Source: Chitinophagaceae bacterium
GTDB lineage: Bacteria > Bacteroidota > Bacteroidia > Cytophagales > Cytophagaceae
DNA length: 64,000 bases
Reading direction: 5' to 3'
Assembly (NCBI GenBank): GCA_028288365.1
Contig: JAQBNU010000067.1
Coordinates: 1-64,000 of the forward strand
Shown one piece after another: positions 62,478-64,000 of the stretch. Position 1 is the first letter of the stretch; each line of letters opens with the position of its first letter. The position numbers and the translations under genes were made by a program. The notes under the pieces were generated by a model. That model was not told where the DNA came from and did no database searches. It saw only the letters and a program-made list of their open reading frames with translations.

Positions 62478-63815
62478 ATGCTGAAAGCATTCCAGGATTA
62501 TATAAATGATCATCAACTCCTTGCTCCCGGTGCAAAAGTAATTGTAGCCTTGAGTGGAGGAATAGACTCGGTGATCCTGACTCATCTGCTGTGGAAGAGC
62601 AAGTATAAACTGGAGATTGCACATTGCAATTTTAACTTAAGAGGAAAAGAAGCTGATGACGACCAGGTGTTTGCAATGAATCTGGCGGAAGCACTGAACG
62701 TTCCTTTTCATATTCAATCATTCAATACCAGGGAATACGCGGAAGAAAAAAACATCTCTCTTCAGATGGCGGCACGCGAACTTCGGTTCGGTTGGTTTAA
62801 GCATTTACAAAAACACATTCCCGAAAGTGTCATCGCTTTGGCACATCACCGCGACGATCAAGTGGAGACACAATTGCTCAATTTGTTGCGCGGAACGGGC
62901 TTCGCGGGACTTCGTGGCATGAAAAACAAACGCGGCATTTTCATTCGACCTTTGCTCTTTGCTACACGCGAAGAAATTGAACGCTTCGCTGTTACCAACA
63001 GCATTTCCTGGAGAGAAGACGCCTCCAACAAAAAAACAAAATACAAGCGCAACTTCGTCCGTCATAAAATATTACCGTTGTTTTCCAACATCAATCCTGC
63101 TTACCGAGATGCCTTTGCCAAGCTGGAACAGCACGCCAATTGGGCCGAGAAAGCCTTGGAGGAAAAACGATTTTTCTTTCAGAAAAAATGCCTAACATCT
63201 TCCGGAGAGAAAATCCTGATCTACCTCATGAAGTGGCACCTGCTGAGTGAAAGTGAATTTTTCATGAAGCTGATTATGGCTGATTATGGATTTTCTGGCA
63301 GAGACATAGGAGAATTATTTAAACATTATCCTCCGCAGGTAGGTACGCAATTGCAAAGCAAAACGCACAAACTACTGGTGAACAGGGACCACTGGCTCCT
63401 CTACCCTTTGCACCTGGCAAAGAAAGACGCCACTTACATGTTGCAAGGCGACGAAGGATTATTGGAAACAGAACAGTTTCGATTGAAATGGAAAGTCATT
63501 CACGAAGCGCCCTTTCCAGAGATCAGCAAGGAAGCCAATGAAGTAACCTTGTCTATTCCTTCCGCTTACCAGGAACTCAGTCTTCGCTTCTGGCAAGAAG
63601 GCGATCGCTTTTCTCCTTTGGGAATGAAGGGAGAAAAAAAACTCAGCGATTTTTTCATCGACAGCAAGATTGACCTGGATCAAAAAAACAATATTCCTTT
63701 ACTCTGTATTGACGGAGCCATTGCCTGGGTCTGCGGTTTGCGCCCGGCAGAGCCTTTTAAACATTCAAAACAGGCTCAAAAAGTACTTTGGGCACATTTT
63801 GAACAGCGCTCCTGA
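62478..63815 (+). CDS. tilS: tRNA(Ile)-lysidine synthetase
   Basis: 445 residues. The PP-loop ATPase motif is VALSGGIDSVILTHLL; AHHRDDQVETQLLNLLRGTG and REDASNKKTKYKRNFVRHKI are the conserved catalytic segments. Adds lysine to C34 of tRNA-Ile(CAU), changing its specificity from Met to Ile. The C-terminal domain with RFWQEGDRFSPLGMKGEKKL and the final WVCGLRPAEPFK is the family's tRNA-binding end. ATG start. Confidence 0.96.
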   Translation: MLKAFQDYINDHQLLAPGAKVIVALSGGIDSVILTHLLWKSKYKLEIAHCNFNLRGKEADDDQVFAMNLAEALNVPFHIQSFNTREYAEEKNISLQMAARELRFGWFKHLQKHIPESVIALAHHRDDQVETQLLNLLRGTGFAGLRGMKNKRGIFIRPLLFATREEIERFAVTNSISWREDASNKKTKYKRNFVRHKILPLFSNINPAYRDAFAKLEQHANWAEKALEEKRFFFQKKCLTSSGEKILIYLMKWHLLSESEFFMKLIMADYGFSGRDIGELFKHYPPQVGTQLQSKTHKLLVNRDHWLLYPLHLAKKDATYMLQGDEGLLETEQFRLKWKVIHEAPFPEISKEANEVTLSIPSAYQELSLRFWQEGDRFSPLGMKGEKKLSDFFIDSKIDLDQKNNIPLLCIDGAIAWVCGLRPAEPFKHSKQAQKVLWAHFEQRS

Positions 63816-63879
63816 TGATTCCTTTTTATTTCCCCAATTCTTTGATAAATTCGACCTCACATCACATAATTCATCATAA

Positions 63880-64000
<121 letters not shown>

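Overview
The window looks like chromosomal DNA of a member of the Bacteroidota, probably a Cytophaga/Chitinophaga-like environmental lineage. The evidence is a secreted Asp-box propeller protein with a type IX secretion (T9SS) C-terminal sorting domain, a PorD-type T9SS protein, the gene order ostA-bamD-rpoZ-coaBC-porD-recN, Bacteroidota-type L25, MetZ, LutB and DUF4199 proteins, moderate-to-low GC, and few Shine-Dalgarno sequences. I see no rRNA, CRISPR array, prophage or insertion sequence. Both end genes are cut by the window: a GH31 alpha-glucosidase at the left and malate dehydrogenase at the right.

Layout. 1-3.8 kb: truncated GH31 glycosidase, a HigB-HigA toxin-antitoxin pair with a palindromic operator, and a long PurF-like amidotransferase. 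3.9-12.0 kb: membrane arm of respiratory complex I (nuoH-I-J-K-L-M-N, minus strand) without nuoA-G. An interspersed repeat sits between nuoM and nuoN, and an inverted pair of the same repeat lies upstream of nuoH. 12.5-15.8 kb: murI, pth, rplY, prs and tRNA-Gln. 16-21 kb: a lipoprotein, a dienoyl-CoA-reductase-type SDR, an OmpA-like lipoprotein, a VTT membrane protein and a DUF5723-type outer-membrane protein. 21-27 kb: sulfur assimilation (rhodanese, two siroheme enzymes, sulfite reductase with an extra helical C-terminal domain, then divergently OsmC and MetZ). 27-31.5 kb: a K+ channel, a DUF4199 membrane protein, the T9SS cargo and a GT9 glycosyltransferase. 31.5-38 kb: a membrane pyrophosphatase fused to a YceI domain, an SGNH hydrolase and gcvP. 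38-49 kb: M28 peptidase, LutB, a small exported protein, a methyltransferase, a GT4 glycosyltransferase, a LysM protein, rseP, dxr and a GH3-family acyl-adenylase. 49-54.7 kb: HtrA protease, dnaA with a DnaA-box cluster upstream, queA and an exported pirin. 54.7-62.4 kb: fabI, recN, an Sm-like small protein, porD, coaBC, rpoZ, bamD and an OstA/LptA-like protein. 62.5-64 kb: tilS and the start of mdh.

The most unusual items are: (1) the pyrophosphatase-YceI fusion, which puts a periplasmic lipid/quinone-binding type domain on an ion pump whose TM glutamate is in the flavobacterial (TM5) position; (2) intergenic hairpins whose arms are built from tandem 7-mers in two different sequence families (AGTNNNC and GGNACGA); (3) a four-copy interspersed repeat with conserved ends; (4) a Pro/Lys-rich tail on NuoI; and (5) a 75-residue Sm-like protein in the porD/recN cluster. 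All functional calls are from sequence reading only; no database search was run.
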